Shown here: one piece after another, positions 1 to 8,279 of the stretch
Layout: every line of letters starts with the position of its first letter
Position numbering within the stretch: position 1 is the first letter of the stretch
DNA from: Amycolatopsis sp. 195334CR
GTDB lineage: Bacteria; Actinomycetota; Actinomycetes; Mycobacteriales; Pseudonocardiaceae
Length of the DNA: 64,000 nt
NCBI RefSeq assembly: GCF_017309385.1
Contig: NZ_JAFJMJ010000003.1
Span: 1,054,001 to 1,118,000, forward strand
Direction: 5' to 3'
Notes under the pieces: generated by a model
What the model was told of the DNA's origin: nothing
Seen by the model: only the letters and a program-made list of their open reading frames with translations
The model's database searches: none
Program-made: the position numbers and the translations under genes

Positions 1-396
1 GCGCACCTCGGTCAGCGCGAGCAGTTCGTCCACGCCCGGCACCACGGTCAGTTCCTCGGCGTCCAGCGCCTCGACCCCGGCACCGGAGAGCAGGCCGCGC
101 AACTGCCCGCGCAGCTCGGCCCAGGCGTCGTCGACCAGCGCGCGCGAGTCGATCTGCGCGGCGTGCAGTGTCAACGCTCGGGGGACGACCCCCGGACCCC
201 CGGCAAAAGCAGCTGGAGTGTCCACTTCGGACGGCTCACCACCCAGCGCGGTGGCGAAGGCGTCCCCGAGCGAATGGGCCGGATCGGTGGACACGACCAG
301 CGTCTTCCTGCCCCGCGCGGCGAGCGAGGCAGCCGTGGCGGCCGCGAGCGTCGTTTTCCCGACGCCGCCCTTGCCGGTGAACAGCAGGATGCGCAC
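1..396 (-). CDS. ArsA-like anion-transporting ATPase, C-terminus outside the window
   Basis: The visible 132 codons begin at a GTG two bases after the stop of the upstream SRPBCC gene and run off the window edge in an open frame. A P-loop of the deviant Walker A type (TGKGGVGKTT) lies at residues 8-17, and STDPAHSLGDAF follows near residues 36-47, which is the switch I region of ArsA/GET3 ATPases. In actinomycetes such proteins often occur as tandem paralogues of unclear role, so arsenite transport should not be assumed. The tight spacing suggests an operon with the next gene. Confidence 0.85.
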   Translation of the reverse strand, partial: MRILLFTGKGGVGKTTLAAATAASLAARGRKTLVVSTDPAHSLGDAFATALGGEPSEVDTPAAFAGGPGVVPRALTLHAAQIDSRALVDDAWAELRGQLRGLLSGAGVEALDAEELTVVPGVDELLALTEVR

Positions 397-398
397 GA

Positions 399-836
399 TC
401 AGCCCTCAGCTCGGCGCTTGAGCTCCTTCAGCGCGGTATCCATGATCATTTTCTCCGCCTTGCGGCGCAGCAGCCCGATCATCGGCAGGGCCAGCTCCAC
501 CGACAGCGTGTAGGTGACCTTGGTCTTGCCCCCGGCCTGCGGTTCGAGCAGGTACCGGCCGTTCTGCGACTTCTGCATCTGGCCCTTGATCAGGTGCCAG
601 CTGACCGAGAGCCCGTCGGGCGCCCAGTCGTACTCCAGGGTGTAGACGTCCTTGACCGGGCCCGCGTCGAGGGTCATCTTCACCTGCTTGGCCCGGCCGC
701 CACCGGCCTCGGCCAGCACCTCGGTCTCGCGGACGGCCTTGGTCCACTCCGGGTAGGCCGGGAAGTCCGCGATCACCTCCATGATCCGCTCCGGCGACGC
801 GTCGACCTCGATGGACTGCGTGGACTGCTCGGCCAT
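399..836 (-). CDS. SRPBCC family protein (polyketide cyclase/dehydrase-like)
   Basis: This 145-residue protein opens with a SIEVDASPERIMEVIADF segment, the typical first strand and helix of the START/SRPBCC hydrophobic-cavity fold. It continues with the alternating strands expected and a C-terminal helix rich in K, E and R. No catalytic residues are evident, so ligand binding is the only safe prediction. It lies just upstream of the ArsA-like ATPase gene with a 2-nt gap, an arrangement that I recall as common in actinomycetes. Confidence 0.85.
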   Translation of the reverse strand: MAEQSTQSIEVDASPERIMEVIADFPAYPEWTKAVRETEVLAEAGGGRAKQVKMTLDAGPVKDVYTLEYDWAPDGLSVSWHLIKGQMQKSQNGRYLLEPQAGGKTKVTYTLSVELALPMIGLLRRKAEKMIMDTALKELKRRAEG

Positions 837-863
837 GCGCCAAAGGCTACCGTCCCGTAAGGA

Positions 864-1652
864 CTACCAGCGCAGCACGTACGGCTGGGCCGTCTCCTTG
901 AAGTGACCGACGTTACGGCACTCGGTCCGGCCGAGGCGCGCACGCGCGGCCAGCGGCTGGTGCACATGGCCGAAAACGGACCAGCGCGGCTGCCCGGAAC
1001 GGATGAGATCTAGCAGCGCGTCCGACCCCGGTTCGGCGCGCCGCGCCACCACGTCGTAGGTCAGCTGGGGCACCGCGGGCGGGATGTGGCTGCACAGCAC
1101 GTCGATGTCCTTGAGCTTGGCCACCGCGGCGTCGAACTCCTCGCGCTGGCGCAGGTACGGCCGCCAGACCGGGTTCGCCCGCGGTTTGACCCCGTCCGGC
1201 AGCAGCGCGCCGCCGACGAACCCGAACCGCAGGCCGCCGATCTCGGCCACGTCACCGTCCAGGATCTGGGCGTCCGGCCCGGCGAACTCGGGCCACAGCG
1301 CGGGCGTGTCGACGTTGCCGGGGGTCAGGTAGACCGGGGCGGTCAACGCGGCGAACAGCGTCTCGTACTGGGCGCGGATCGCCTCGTCGACCGCGCCGCC
1401 GGGGTCGGCGAGGCTGCCCCAGAGCGAACGCGCGAAGGCGACCGTCTCGTCGCGGGTGCCCTCCCGGCGCAGCCGGGCGAACTCCCCCACCTTCTCCTCG
1501 CCGAACAACGTGCCGAGGATGCCGTTGCCGTGCCGCCGGTAGTCGACGAAGTCGAGCAGGTCGCCGAGCACGATCAGCGCGTCGGCCCCGTCACCGGCGC
1601 GTGCCAGCGCCTCGGCGTTGCCGTGCACGTCCGACACCACATGTACCCGCAT
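864..1652 (-). CDS. metallophosphoesterase family protein
   Basis: The 262-residue product carries the calcineurin-like metallophosphoesterase motifs in order: DVHGN near residue 8, GDLLD near residue 30, GNVD near residue 113, a SHIPP segment near residue 187 and GHVH near residue 225. These supply the Asp, His and Asn ligands of a dinuclear metal centre. There is no signal peptide, so it should act in the cytoplasm. The substrate cannot be told from sequence. Confidence 0.88.
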   Translation of the reverse strand: MRVHVVSDVHGNAEALARAGDGADALIVLGDLLDFVDYRRHGNGILGTLFGEEKVGEFARLRREGTRDETVAFARSLWGSLADPGGAVDEAIRAQYETLFAALTAPVYLTPGNVDTPALWPEFAGPDAQILDGDVAEIGGLRFGFVGGALLPDGVKPRANPVWRPYLRQREEFDAAVAKLKDIDVLCSHIPPAVPQLTYDVVARRAEPGSDALLDLIRSGQPRWSVFGHVHQPLAARARLGRTECRNVGHFKETAQPYVLRW

Positions 1653-1666
1653 CCGTGCCCCTGCCC

Positions 1667-2065
1667 CTACCCGGCCGGCGGCACACCCGGTGCCCGCCCG
1701 TCTTCCAAGATCTCCTTGAGCTCCAGCGCGATGGCCTTGGCCGCTCTGGCGCGCCGGTCGAACTCCCGCCGCAGCTCACGCTGGGTGACCTCGCGGGTGG
1801 GCGTGGCACGCAGGAAGTAGTGCAGCAGCGTGCCGTCGAGCACCGGCTCCAGCCACACCTCCATGGTGCCGACCAGCGCTCCGCGCACGGTCCAGCGCTG
1901 GCCGCGGTCGCCCCGGTCGGTGTAGACCTCGAGCACCAGATCCGGCCAGTACCTGGTCCAGGAGCGCGGATCGGCGAAGGCGGCGGCGACGGTCGACGGC
2001 GGCACCGCGAGAAAGGTCTCGTCGACGATGTCGAGCGCGGGCGGTGCCTGGTTCGAAGCGGACAC
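1667..2065 (-). CDS. SRPBCC family protein, second in this region
   Basis: This is a START/SRPBCC-fold protein of about 132 residues (DIVDETFLAVPPSTVAAAF, then SWTRYWPDL). I chose the GTG at 2065 because the longer frame, starting at 2131, adds a basic N-terminus that looks like untranslated sequence. Neither start has a clear ribosome-binding site. It is not closely similar to the SRPBCC protein encoded downstream at 399-836. Its function is unknown. Confidence 0.75.
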   Translation of the reverse strand: MSASNQAPPALDIVDETFLAVPPSTVAAAFADPRSWTRYWPDLVLEVYTDRGDRGQRWTVRGALVGTMEVWLEPVLDGTLLHYFLRATPTREVTQRELRREFDRRARAAKAIALELKEILEDGRAPGVPPAG

Positions 2066-2185
2066 GACGTGCAGAATGTCATGTCTCGCGTAACGGCCGT
2101 GCGCCCACCGTGGCCAATCCCGAGTACGCAAGCTAGGTTAACCCGCGAGTAACACCAAAGCCGGTGGTCGATTCGGAGGTCCCAC

Positions 2186-3982
2186 GTGCGCGAATTCAGC
2201 GCCCCCGCTGCCCGGAAGGTGTCCGAAGAGGAGAGCCTCGCCGACGTCGTCTGGTCCAACGCCGAGCGCTTCGGCGAGGTGATCAGCTTCCGGCGCCTGG
2301 TCGACGGGTCGTGGCTCGACGTGACCGCGCGGGAGTTCGCCGCCGAGGTGCTCGCCGCGGCGAAGGGCATGGTCGCGGCGGGCATCCAGCCGGGGGACCG
2401 GGTCGGGCTGATGTCCAAGACCCGCTACGAGTGGACCCTGCTCGACTTCGCGATCTGGGCGGCGGGCGCGGTCACCGTGCCGATCTACGACACCTCCGCC
2501 GCCGAGCAGGTGCACTGGATCCTGTCCGACGCGCAGGCCAAGGCCGTGTTCGTGGAGACCGACGAGCACCGCGCCACCCTCGAGGAGGTGCGCTCGCGGC
2601 TCGGCGACCTGGCGCACACGTGGCAGATCGAGGGCGCCACCCCGGCGCTGGACGAGCTGGGCAAGCTGGGCGCCGAACTCAGCGACGACGAGCTGCACGA
2701 GCGCCGCCGGTCGGTCAGGTCCACCGACACCGCCACCATCGTGTACACCTCGGGCACCACCGGCAGGCCGAAGGGCGTCGAGCTGACGCACCACAACCTG
2801 CTCGCCGAGATCCAGGGCGCGATCCAGGCCTTCCCGCAGCTGATGGAGCAGGGCAACTCGCTGCTGGTGTTCCTGCCGCTGGCGCACGTGCTGGCCAGGG
2901 CGCTGGCGCTGACCGGGGTGACCGCGCGGGTGACGCTCGGGCACACCTCCGACGTGAAGAACCTGGTCGCCGACCTGGGCACCTTCCGGCCGACCTTCGT
3001 GGTCGCCGTGCCGCGGGTGTTCGAGAAGGTCTACAACGGTGCGAAGCAGAAGGCGCACGGCGACGGCAAGGGCAAGATCTTCGACGCCGCCGAGGCCACC
3101 GCGGTGGCCTACAGCCAGGCCAAGGACAGCGGCGGGCTCGGCCTCGGGCTGCGCGTCAAGCACGCGGTGTTCGACAAGCTGGTCTACTCGAAGCTGCGGG
3201 CGGCGCTGGGCAGCCGGTGCATCGCGGCGGTGTCCGGCGGGGCCCCGCTGGGCGCCCGGCTGGCGCACTTCTTCCGCGGCATCGGCGTGCCGGTGTTCGA
3301 GGGCTACGGGCTGACCGAGACGTCGGCGGCCTCCAACGTCAACACCGAGGCGGCCTTCCGCGTCGGCACCGTGGGCAGGCCGCTGGCCGGCACCTCGGTG
3401 CGCATCGCCGAGGACGGCGAGGTGCTGCTGTCCGGCGAGGTGGTCTTCGCCGGGTACTGGAACAACGCCGAGGCCACCGCCGAATCGCTCAAGGACGGCT
3501 GGTTCCACACCGGCGACCTCGGTGAGCTGGACGACGACGGCTTCCTCAAGATCACCGGTCGCAAGAAGGAGATCATCGTGACCGCGGGCGGCAAGAACGT
3601 CGCCCCGTCCGGGCTGGAGGACAGCCTCAAGGCGCACCCGGTGATCAGCCAAGCCATGGTGGTCGGCGACCAGCGGCCCTACATCAGCGCGCTGATCACC
3701 ATCGACGAGGAGTACTTCCCGTCGTGGAAGTCCCAGCACGGCAAGGCCGAAGGCGCGACGGTGGCCGAACTCGCCGACGACGCCGACCTGCGCGCCGAAG
3801 TGCAGGCCGCGGTCGACGAGGCGAACCGGCTGGTCTCGCACGCGGAGGCGATCAAGAAGTTCGCCATCCTGCCGCAGGACTTCACCGAGGCCGGTGGTGA
3901 GGTCACGCCGAGCATGAAGCTCAAGCGCAACGTGGTGACCAAGAACTACGCCGGCGACATCGAAACGCTGTACACGAAGTAA
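2186..3982 (+). CDS. fadD: long-chain fatty acid-CoA ligase (FadD15-type AMP-binding enzyme)
   Basis: This 598-residue adenylate-forming enzyme would activate fatty acids through acyl-AMP to acyl-CoA in the cytoplasm. The P-loop-like motif YTSGTTGRPKG spans residues 187-197, GYGLTET lies near residue 372 and the adenine/ribose motif HTGDLG with GRKKEII follows in the C-terminal hinge. The whole length resembles mycobacterial FadD15 and other housekeeping long-chain synthetases. It starts at a GTG and stands alone, facing away from the gene on its left and convergent with the TetR gene. Confidence 0.92.
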   Translation: MREFSAPAARKVSEEESLADVVWSNAERFGEVISFRRLVDGSWLDVTAREFAAEVLAAAKGMVAAGIQPGDRVGLMSKTRYEWTLLDFAIWAAGAVTVPIYDTSAAEQVHWILSDAQAKAVFVETDEHRATLEEVRSRLGDLAHTWQIEGATPALDELGKLGAELSDDELHERRRSVRSTDTATIVYTSGTTGRPKGVELTHHNLLAEIQGAIQAFPQLMEQGNSLLVFLPLAHVLARALALTGVTARVTLGHTSDVKNLVADLGTFRPTFVVAVPRVFEKVYNGAKQKAHGDGKGKIFDAAEATAVAYSQAKDSGGLGLGLRVKHAVFDKLVYSKLRAALGSRCIAAVSGGAPLGARLAHFFRGIGVPVFEGYGLTETSAASNVNTEAAFRVGTVGRPLAGTSVRIAEDGEVLLSGEVVFAGYWNNAEATAESLKDGWFHTGDLGELDDDGFLKITGRKKEIIVTAGGKNVAPSGLEDSLKAHPVISQAMVVGDQRPYISALITIDEEYFPSWKSQHGKAEGATVAELADDADLRAEVQAAVDEANRLVSHAEAIKKFAILPQDFTEAGGEVTPSMKLKRNVVTKNYAGDIETLYTK

Positions 3983-4007
3983 CTCGCGGCCATCGAAGCG
4001 CTGTAGC

Positions 4008-4733
4008 TCACTTCCCCGGCAGGTTCGCTTCGATTCCGTCCAGGATCAGTTTCAGGGCGGATTCGAAGCGTTCCTCCGGACTGCGGAACCGCGCCTCGCG
4101 CACCGTCCGCTCGAAGTACGGGTACGCCCCGCTGCCGACCACCTGTTCCACGTAGGGCGCGATCGCCGCGTGCGCGGCGTCGCGGTCCACCCCGGAGCGC
4201 CGTCGTGCCTCGCGCTCGGCCAGTTCGGCGTCGGTGGAACCGGAGACCCAGGCCGCCAGCACCAGGAAGGTCTCCAGCACCTGCCCGGTGTCCAACCCCA
4301 GTCCGTCCAAAATGGACATACCGAACTCCATGCGGCGCAACATGTTCGGCCCGGCGCTGGAGCGGCTGACGGTCATCCGGCTGAGCCACGGGTGGCGCAG
4401 CAGGGTGGCCCGGTGTCCGCGCAGCAGCTCGCTGATGTCGGCCCGCCAGCTGCCGGTGCGCGGCGGCAGCTCCGCCCCGGCGAAGCACTGGTCGATCATC
4501 AGCTCGAGCAGTTCCTCCTTGTTCGGCACGTAGCGGTAGAGGGTCATCGCGCCGGTGCCGAGTTCCGCGGCCACCTTGCGCATGGACAGCGCCTCGATGC
4601 CGTCGGCGTCGGCGAGCCGGATGGCGGTGTCCGCGATCTGGGCCCGGCTGTAGGACGGCTTCGGCCCGCGGCCGCTCCACTCGGGCCGCATCCAGATGTT
4701 CCACGGGGCACTGGGCTCGCTCATCAACCGCAT
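4008..4733 (-). CDS. TetR/AcrR family regulator next to a DrrAB-type exporter
   Basis: The N-terminal DNA-binding domain (residues about 28-75) has the helix-turn-helix signature AVALSMRKVAAELG-like (here ALSMRKVAAELGTGAMTLYRY). The C-terminal half resembles the ligand-binding domain of TetR itself. A second ATG lies at 4724; the 4733 start has a GAGG only 3 nt upstream. It is divergent from the exporter genes, and the gap holds two GTACGWCGTAC palindromes. This predicts a local repressor of the pump that is induced by a pump substrate. The inducer is unknown. Confidence 0.88.
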   Translation of the reverse strand: MRLMSEPSAPWNIWMRPEWSGRGPKPSYSRAQIADTAIRLADADGIEALSMRKVAAELGTGAMTLYRYVPNKEELLELMIDQCFAGAELPPRTGSWRADISELLRGHRATLLRHPWLSRMTVSRSSAGPNMLRRMEFGMSILDGLGLDTGQVLETFLVLAAWVSGSTDAELAEREARRRSGVDRDAAHAAIAPYVEQVVGSGAYPYFERTVREARFRSPEERFESALKLILDGIEANLPGK

Positions 4734-4763
4734 CTTCCTCGGTAAAGACTGGGGGAATCATTG

Positions 4764-4793
4764 TTGCGTACGTCGTACCCAGTTGGCTAGCCT
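4764..4793 (+). promoter_or_regulatory. predicted promoter of the ABC exporter operon
   Basis: A TTGCGT -35 hexamer (4764-4769) and a TAGCCT -10 hexamer (4788-4793) are separated by 18 bp. This is a plausible housekeeping sigma promoter reading rightwards into the ATPase gene. A GGAGG ribosome-binding site at 4824-4828 follows, 8 nt before the ATG at 4837. The first palindromic operator overlaps the -35 hexamer and the second sits at the expected start of transcription. Confidence 0.55.
4768..4778. promoter_or_regulatory. palindromic operator 1, probably for the TetR protein
   Basis: GTACGTCGTAC is an 11-bp inverted repeat around a central T. It recurs 30 bp to the right with the centre changed to A, both within the context TGCGTACGWCGTACCC. 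Two sites three helical turns apart between a TetR gene and its divergent target suggest cooperative repressor binding over the promoter. Confidence 0.7.
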
Positions 4794-4797
4794 CTGC

Positions 4798-4808
4798 GTA
4801 CGACGTAC
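4798..4808. promoter_or_regulatory. palindromic operator 2, probably for the TetR protein
   Basis: GTACGACGTAC is the second copy of the inverted repeat, centred 30 bp from the first. It lies just downstream of the predicted -10 hexamer, where bound repressor would block transcription of the exporter operon. Confidence 0.7.
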
Positions 4809-4836
4809 CCGGTCTGTTGTTGCGGAGGTCAGCGGG

Positions 4837-5799
4837 ATGGGCGCACCAGGGCACGAGCCGATCGTGGTCGCCGAGGGGCTGCGGAAGCGGTACGGCGAAA
4901 CTCAGGCGCTGGCCGGGCTGGACCTGCGTGTTCCGGCGGGCACCGTGTACGGCCTGCTCGGGCCGAACGGGGCGGGCAAGAGCACCACCATCCGCGTGCT
5001 CACGACGCTGACCAAACCGGACGCCGGGCGCGCCAGGATCGCCGGCTTCGACGTGGCTGCCCAGCCCGGCGAGGTCCGCCGCCGGATCGGGCTGGCCGGG
5101 CAGCACGCCGCGGTGGACCAGGAGCTGACCGGCCGCGAGAACCTGTGGATGTTCGGCAGGCTGTTCCACCTCACCGGCAAGCAGGCCGCGCGCCGGGCCG
5201 ACGAGCTGCTGGAGCGGTTCGACCTGACCCACGCCGCCGACCGCCAGGTGCGGACCTACTCCGGCGGCATGCGGCGGCGGCTCGACGTGATCGCCAGCCT
5301 GATCATCCAGCCCGCCGTGCTGTTCCTCGACGAGCCGACCACCGGGCTCGATCCCCGCAGCCGCAACGAGATCTGGGACGCGGTGCGGCTGCTGGTGGCC
5401 GGCGGCACCACGGTGCTGCTGACCACCCAGTACCTGGACGAGGCCGACCAGCTGGCGCACAAGATCGCGGTGATCGACACCGGCCGGGTGATCGCCGAGG
5501 GCACGCCCGCGCAGCTGAAGTCGCGCATCGGCGGACGGCTCGACGTGGTGGTCGCGCCCACCGCCGACCTGATGCGCGCGGCCAGGGCGATGGCCGAGAT
5601 CGCCCGCGCCGCGCCGGACGTCGACCCGGACGAGCGGCGGGTCAGCGTGGCCACCGGCTCGGCCGTGCTGAGCCTGCCGGACGTGTTGCGGTGGCTGAAC
5701 ATGGCCGGGATCGAGGTGGCCGACATCGGCCGCCGCACGCCCACCCTCGACGAGGTGTTCCTCGAACTCACCCAGCGCGTGGCGGAGGTACCGGCATGA
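4837..5799 (+). CDS. ABC transporter ATP-binding protein, DrrA family
   Basis: The 320-residue ATPase has Walker A GPNGAGKST at residues 42-50, the signature YSGGM at 141-145 and Walker B VLFLDEP at 161-167, followed by an H-loop equivalent TTQYLDEAD as in DrrA-type drug exporters. The C-terminal extension ending LDEVFLELTQR is typical of this subfamily. The ATG at 4837 follows GGAGG by 8 nt; an upstream in-frame start lies on the far side of the promoter and was rejected. Its stop overlaps the permease start, so the two form a translationally coupled pair. Confidence 0.92.
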   Translation: MGAPGHEPIVVAEGLRKRYGETQALAGLDLRVPAGTVYGLLGPNGAGKSTTIRVLTTLTKPDAGRARIAGFDVAAQPGEVRRRIGLAGQHAAVDQELTGRENLWMFGRLFHLTGKQAARRADELLERFDLTHAADRQVRTYSGGMRRRLDVIASLIIQPAVLFLDEPTTGLDPRSRNEIWDAVRLLVAGGTTVLLTTQYLDEADQLAHKIAVIDTGRVIAEGTPAQLKSRIGGRLDVVVAPTADLMRAARAMAEIARAAPDVDPDERRVSVATGSAVLSLPDVLRWLNMAGIEVADIGRRTPTLDEVFLELTQRVAEVPA

Positions 5800-6620
5800 C
5801 CGCGTTGGCCCAGCCCCAGTGGTCGAAGCTGCGGTTCACCGTGCACGACGGCCTGACCGTGTTCTACCGGAACCTGCTCAAGCTCAAGCACAGCCCGGGG
5901 CAGGTGATCGCCGGACTGGCCTTCCCGCTGGTCGCGGTGGTGCTGTTCGGGTACGTGTTCGGCAGCGCGATCCCGATCGACAACGGCGCGAACTACCGCG
6001 AGTACCTGATGCCGGGGTTGTTCGTGATGAGCCTGACCATGTCGATCGCCGGCACGCTGACGGTGATCGCCAAGGACAACGGGCTCGGCGTGATGGACCG
6101 GTTCCGCTCGATGCCGATGTCGCGGGCGGCGGTGCCGTTCGGCCAGACCGCGGCGGACCTGCTGGTCGGGGCCACCGGCGTGGTGGTGATGTCGTTGTGC
6201 GGCCTGGCTTTCGGCTGGCGCGCGCACAACGGGTTCGGCATGACGCTGGCCGGGTTCGGCGTGTTGTTCCTGATGAACTTCGCGGTCTCGTGGGTCGGGG
6301 TGTTCCTCGGTTCGGTGATCAAGAAGGAGGAGACGGCTTCGCGGGTCGGTCCGCTGCTGATGCCGGTCACCATGATCTCGAACGTCTTCGTGCCCACCAG
6401 CGGGATGCCGGACTGGCTGGCGGTGATCGCCGAGTGGAACCCGGTGAGCGCCACGGTCGGCGCGCTGCGGGTGCTGTTCGGCAACCCCGGCATCCCGACC
6501 GGGCCGGACGTGGCTTGGCCACTGGCCAATCCGGTCCTGGCCTCGGTCGGGTGGTCGGTGCTGCTGCTGGTGGTCTTCGCGCCCCTGTCGGTCCGGAACT
6601 TCAACCGCGCGGGGTTGTAG
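5796..6620 (+). CDS. ABC-2 type permease, DrrB family
   Basis: The 274-residue membrane protein starts inside the ATPase stop codon (ATGA). It shows about six hydrophobic segments with the ABC-2 pattern, including the conserved region around MDRFRSMPMSR that couples to the ATPase and a GMPDWL segment before the last helices. With the upstream ATPase it should form a drug or lipid exporter controlled by the divergent TetR protein. The substrate is not predictable. Confidence 0.9.
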   Translation: MTALAQPQWSKLRFTVHDGLTVFYRNLLKLKHSPGQVIAGLAFPLVAVVLFGYVFGSAIPIDNGANYREYLMPGLFVMSLTMSIAGTLTVIAKDNGLGVMDRFRSMPMSRAAVPFGQTAADLLVGATGVVVMSLCGLAFGWRAHNGFGMTLAGFGVLFLMNFAVSWVGVFLGSVIKKEETASRVGPLLMPVTMISNVFVPTSGMPDWLAVIAEWNPVSATVGALRVLFGNPGIPTGPDVAWPLANPVLASVGWSVLLLVVFAPLSVRNFNRAGL

Positions 6621-6632
6621 TCCTCGACGGCC

Positions 6633-8279
6633 TCAGGCGGAGGCGACCCACGTCCGCACCACGTGTTCCAGCACCGGCAACGGAACGATGCCCGCGCCCA
6701 GCACCACGTCGTGGAAGGCGCGGATGTCGAACCGCTCCCCCAGTTCGCGTTCCGCGTCGGCGCGCAGGCGCTGGATCTCCAGGCGTCCCACCATGTACGC
6801 CAGCGCCTGGCCGGGGCAGCCCGCGTACCGGTCGATCTCCAGCTCGATCTCCAGCCGCGCCATCGGCGTGTGCTCCACCAGGAAGTCCACCGCCCGCTGA
6901 CGGCTCCACCCCAGCGCGTGCATCCCGGTGTCCACCACCAGCCGCCCGGCGCGCATGGAGTCCTGCGTCAGCATGCCCAGCCGCGACACGTCGTCCGAGT
7001 ACAGGCCCATCTCGTCGGCCAGCCGCTCGGTGTAGAGCCCCCAGCCCTCCAGGTACGAGTCCACCGACATGATCCGCCGCACCAGCGGCAGGTGGTCCAG
7101 CCCGAGCGCGGTGCACAACTGGAAGTGGTGCCCCGGCACGGCTTCGTGGAAGGCGATCGCCTCGCTGGTGTGCCGCGGCCGCTCCTCGGCGCGGTGGGTG
7201 TTCGCGTAGTAGACCCCCGGCCGCGAACCGTCCAGCGGCGGCTGGATGTAGTAGGCGATCGTGCCGCCCTCCGCCTCGGACTCCGGGATCGAGGTGACCT
7301 CGCACGCCTGCTCCGGGATGTGCCCGAACCACTGCGGTGCGACGGCTTCCGCCCGCCGGATGGCCGCGCGCGCGGCGTCCAGCAGTTCCTCGCCGTCGCG
7401 CCAGCGCAGCTTCGGGTCCTCGCGCAGGCGCCGGAAGATCTCCGGCAGGTCCTCGGTGCCGAGCACACGCATGCCCAGTTCGCGGTACTCCTCGGCGAGC
7501 TTCTCGATCATCTCCAGCCCGGTGGCGTGCAACTCCTCCGGCGTCCGGTCGGTGGTGGTGTACACCCGCGCCAGCGAGGCGTAGCGCTCCTTGCCGTCCG
7601 GTTGCCAGCAGACGCCCGGCTGGTCTTCCCCGCGCGCACCCGGCTTCAGCTCGGCCACCAGGAAGTCGCGGTACCCGGCCAGCGCCGGGCGCACCACCTC
7701 GGCGAGCAACCGGTCCTGCTCCTCGGCGTACCCGGGCAGGTCGACGCCGGGGGTCAGGCGGAGCGGGTCGTTCTCGGGCGCGTTCAGGTACCGCTCCACC
7801 CCGGCGATCCCGGCGTCGACCAGGAACCCCGGCGCGCGCAGCCCGTCGGCCAGGCCGGCCCGGTGCCGGGTGATCGCCGCGTCCAGGTAGGCGGGCACCT
7901 CCCGCAGCCGGTCCAGGTGGGCGCGGGCACCCGCCTCGTCGGCCACCGACGGCACCGGCAGTACCAGCAGCAGGTGCTGCGCCGGCCCGACCTGCATGTC
8001 GCTGACCGAGAAGTCGGTCACCCGCGCGTCGATCTTGGCCACTTCGGACCGCGCGAAGTCGATCAGCGCGAGGCGGGTGACCTCCTCCTCGGCGGATCCG
8101 GCCTCCGCCGCCTCGGCCCGGTCCCCGAGTTCGACGTACCTGGCCCGGTAGCCGGGCTCGGCGCCGAAGTCCGGCAGCTGCTTGTCCGGAACGCCGAGGC
8201 CGAGCAGCAGCGGCGTCATCGGCTGGTGCTCGAAGTGCAGGTCGAGGAACTCCTGGGCCAGCTCGTTCACGGCGCTCAT
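6633..8279 (-). CDS. DUF885 family protein, copy 2 of a tandem pair
   Basis: This 548-residue protein carries the family hallmark HEAVPGHH near residue 378, a putative zinc-binding, peptidase-like motif, plus an EGWGLYTERLADEMG block about 45 residues later. The start ATG at 8279 overlaps the stop of the upstream copy (ATGA); the frame is open further upstream but that part is the other gene read out of frame. There is no signal peptide. Members of this family are presumed metallohydrolases, but no substrate can be named. Confidence 0.88.
   Translation of the reverse strand: MSAVNELAQEFLDLHFEHQPMTPLLLGLGVPDKQLPDFGAEPGYRARYVELGDRAEAAEAGSAEEEVTRLALIDFARSEVAKIDARVTDFSVSDMQVGPAQHLLLVLPVPSVADEAGARAHLDRLREVPAYLDAAITRHRAGLADGLRAPGFLVDAGIAGVERYLNAPENDPLRLTPGVDLPGYAEEQDRLLAEVVRPALAGYRDFLVAELKPGARGEDQPGVCWQPDGKERYASLARVYTTTDRTPEELHATGLEMIEKLAEEYRELGMRVLGTEDLPEIFRRLREDPKLRWRDGEELLDAARAAIRRAEAVAPQWFGHIPEQACEVTSIPESEAEGGTIAYYIQPPLDGSRPGVYYANTHRAEERPRHTSEAIAFHEAVPGHHFQLCTALGLDHLPLVRRIMSVDSYLEGWGLYTERLADEMGLYSDDVSRLGMLTQDSMRAGRLVVDTGMHALGWSRQRAVDFLVEHTPMARLEIELEIDRYAGCPGQALAYMVGRLEIQRLRADAERELGERFDIRAFHDVVLGAGIVPLPVLEHVVRTWVASA

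Noticed and set aside
4696..4836. Upstream start for the DrrA-type ATPase
   Set aside because: It would cross the promoter and both operators; ATG 4837 has a good ribosome-binding site.
4008..6620. Drug-resistance part of a biosynthetic cluster
   Set aside because: No biosynthetic core genes (polyketide synthase, NRPS, terpene synthase) occur on either side.
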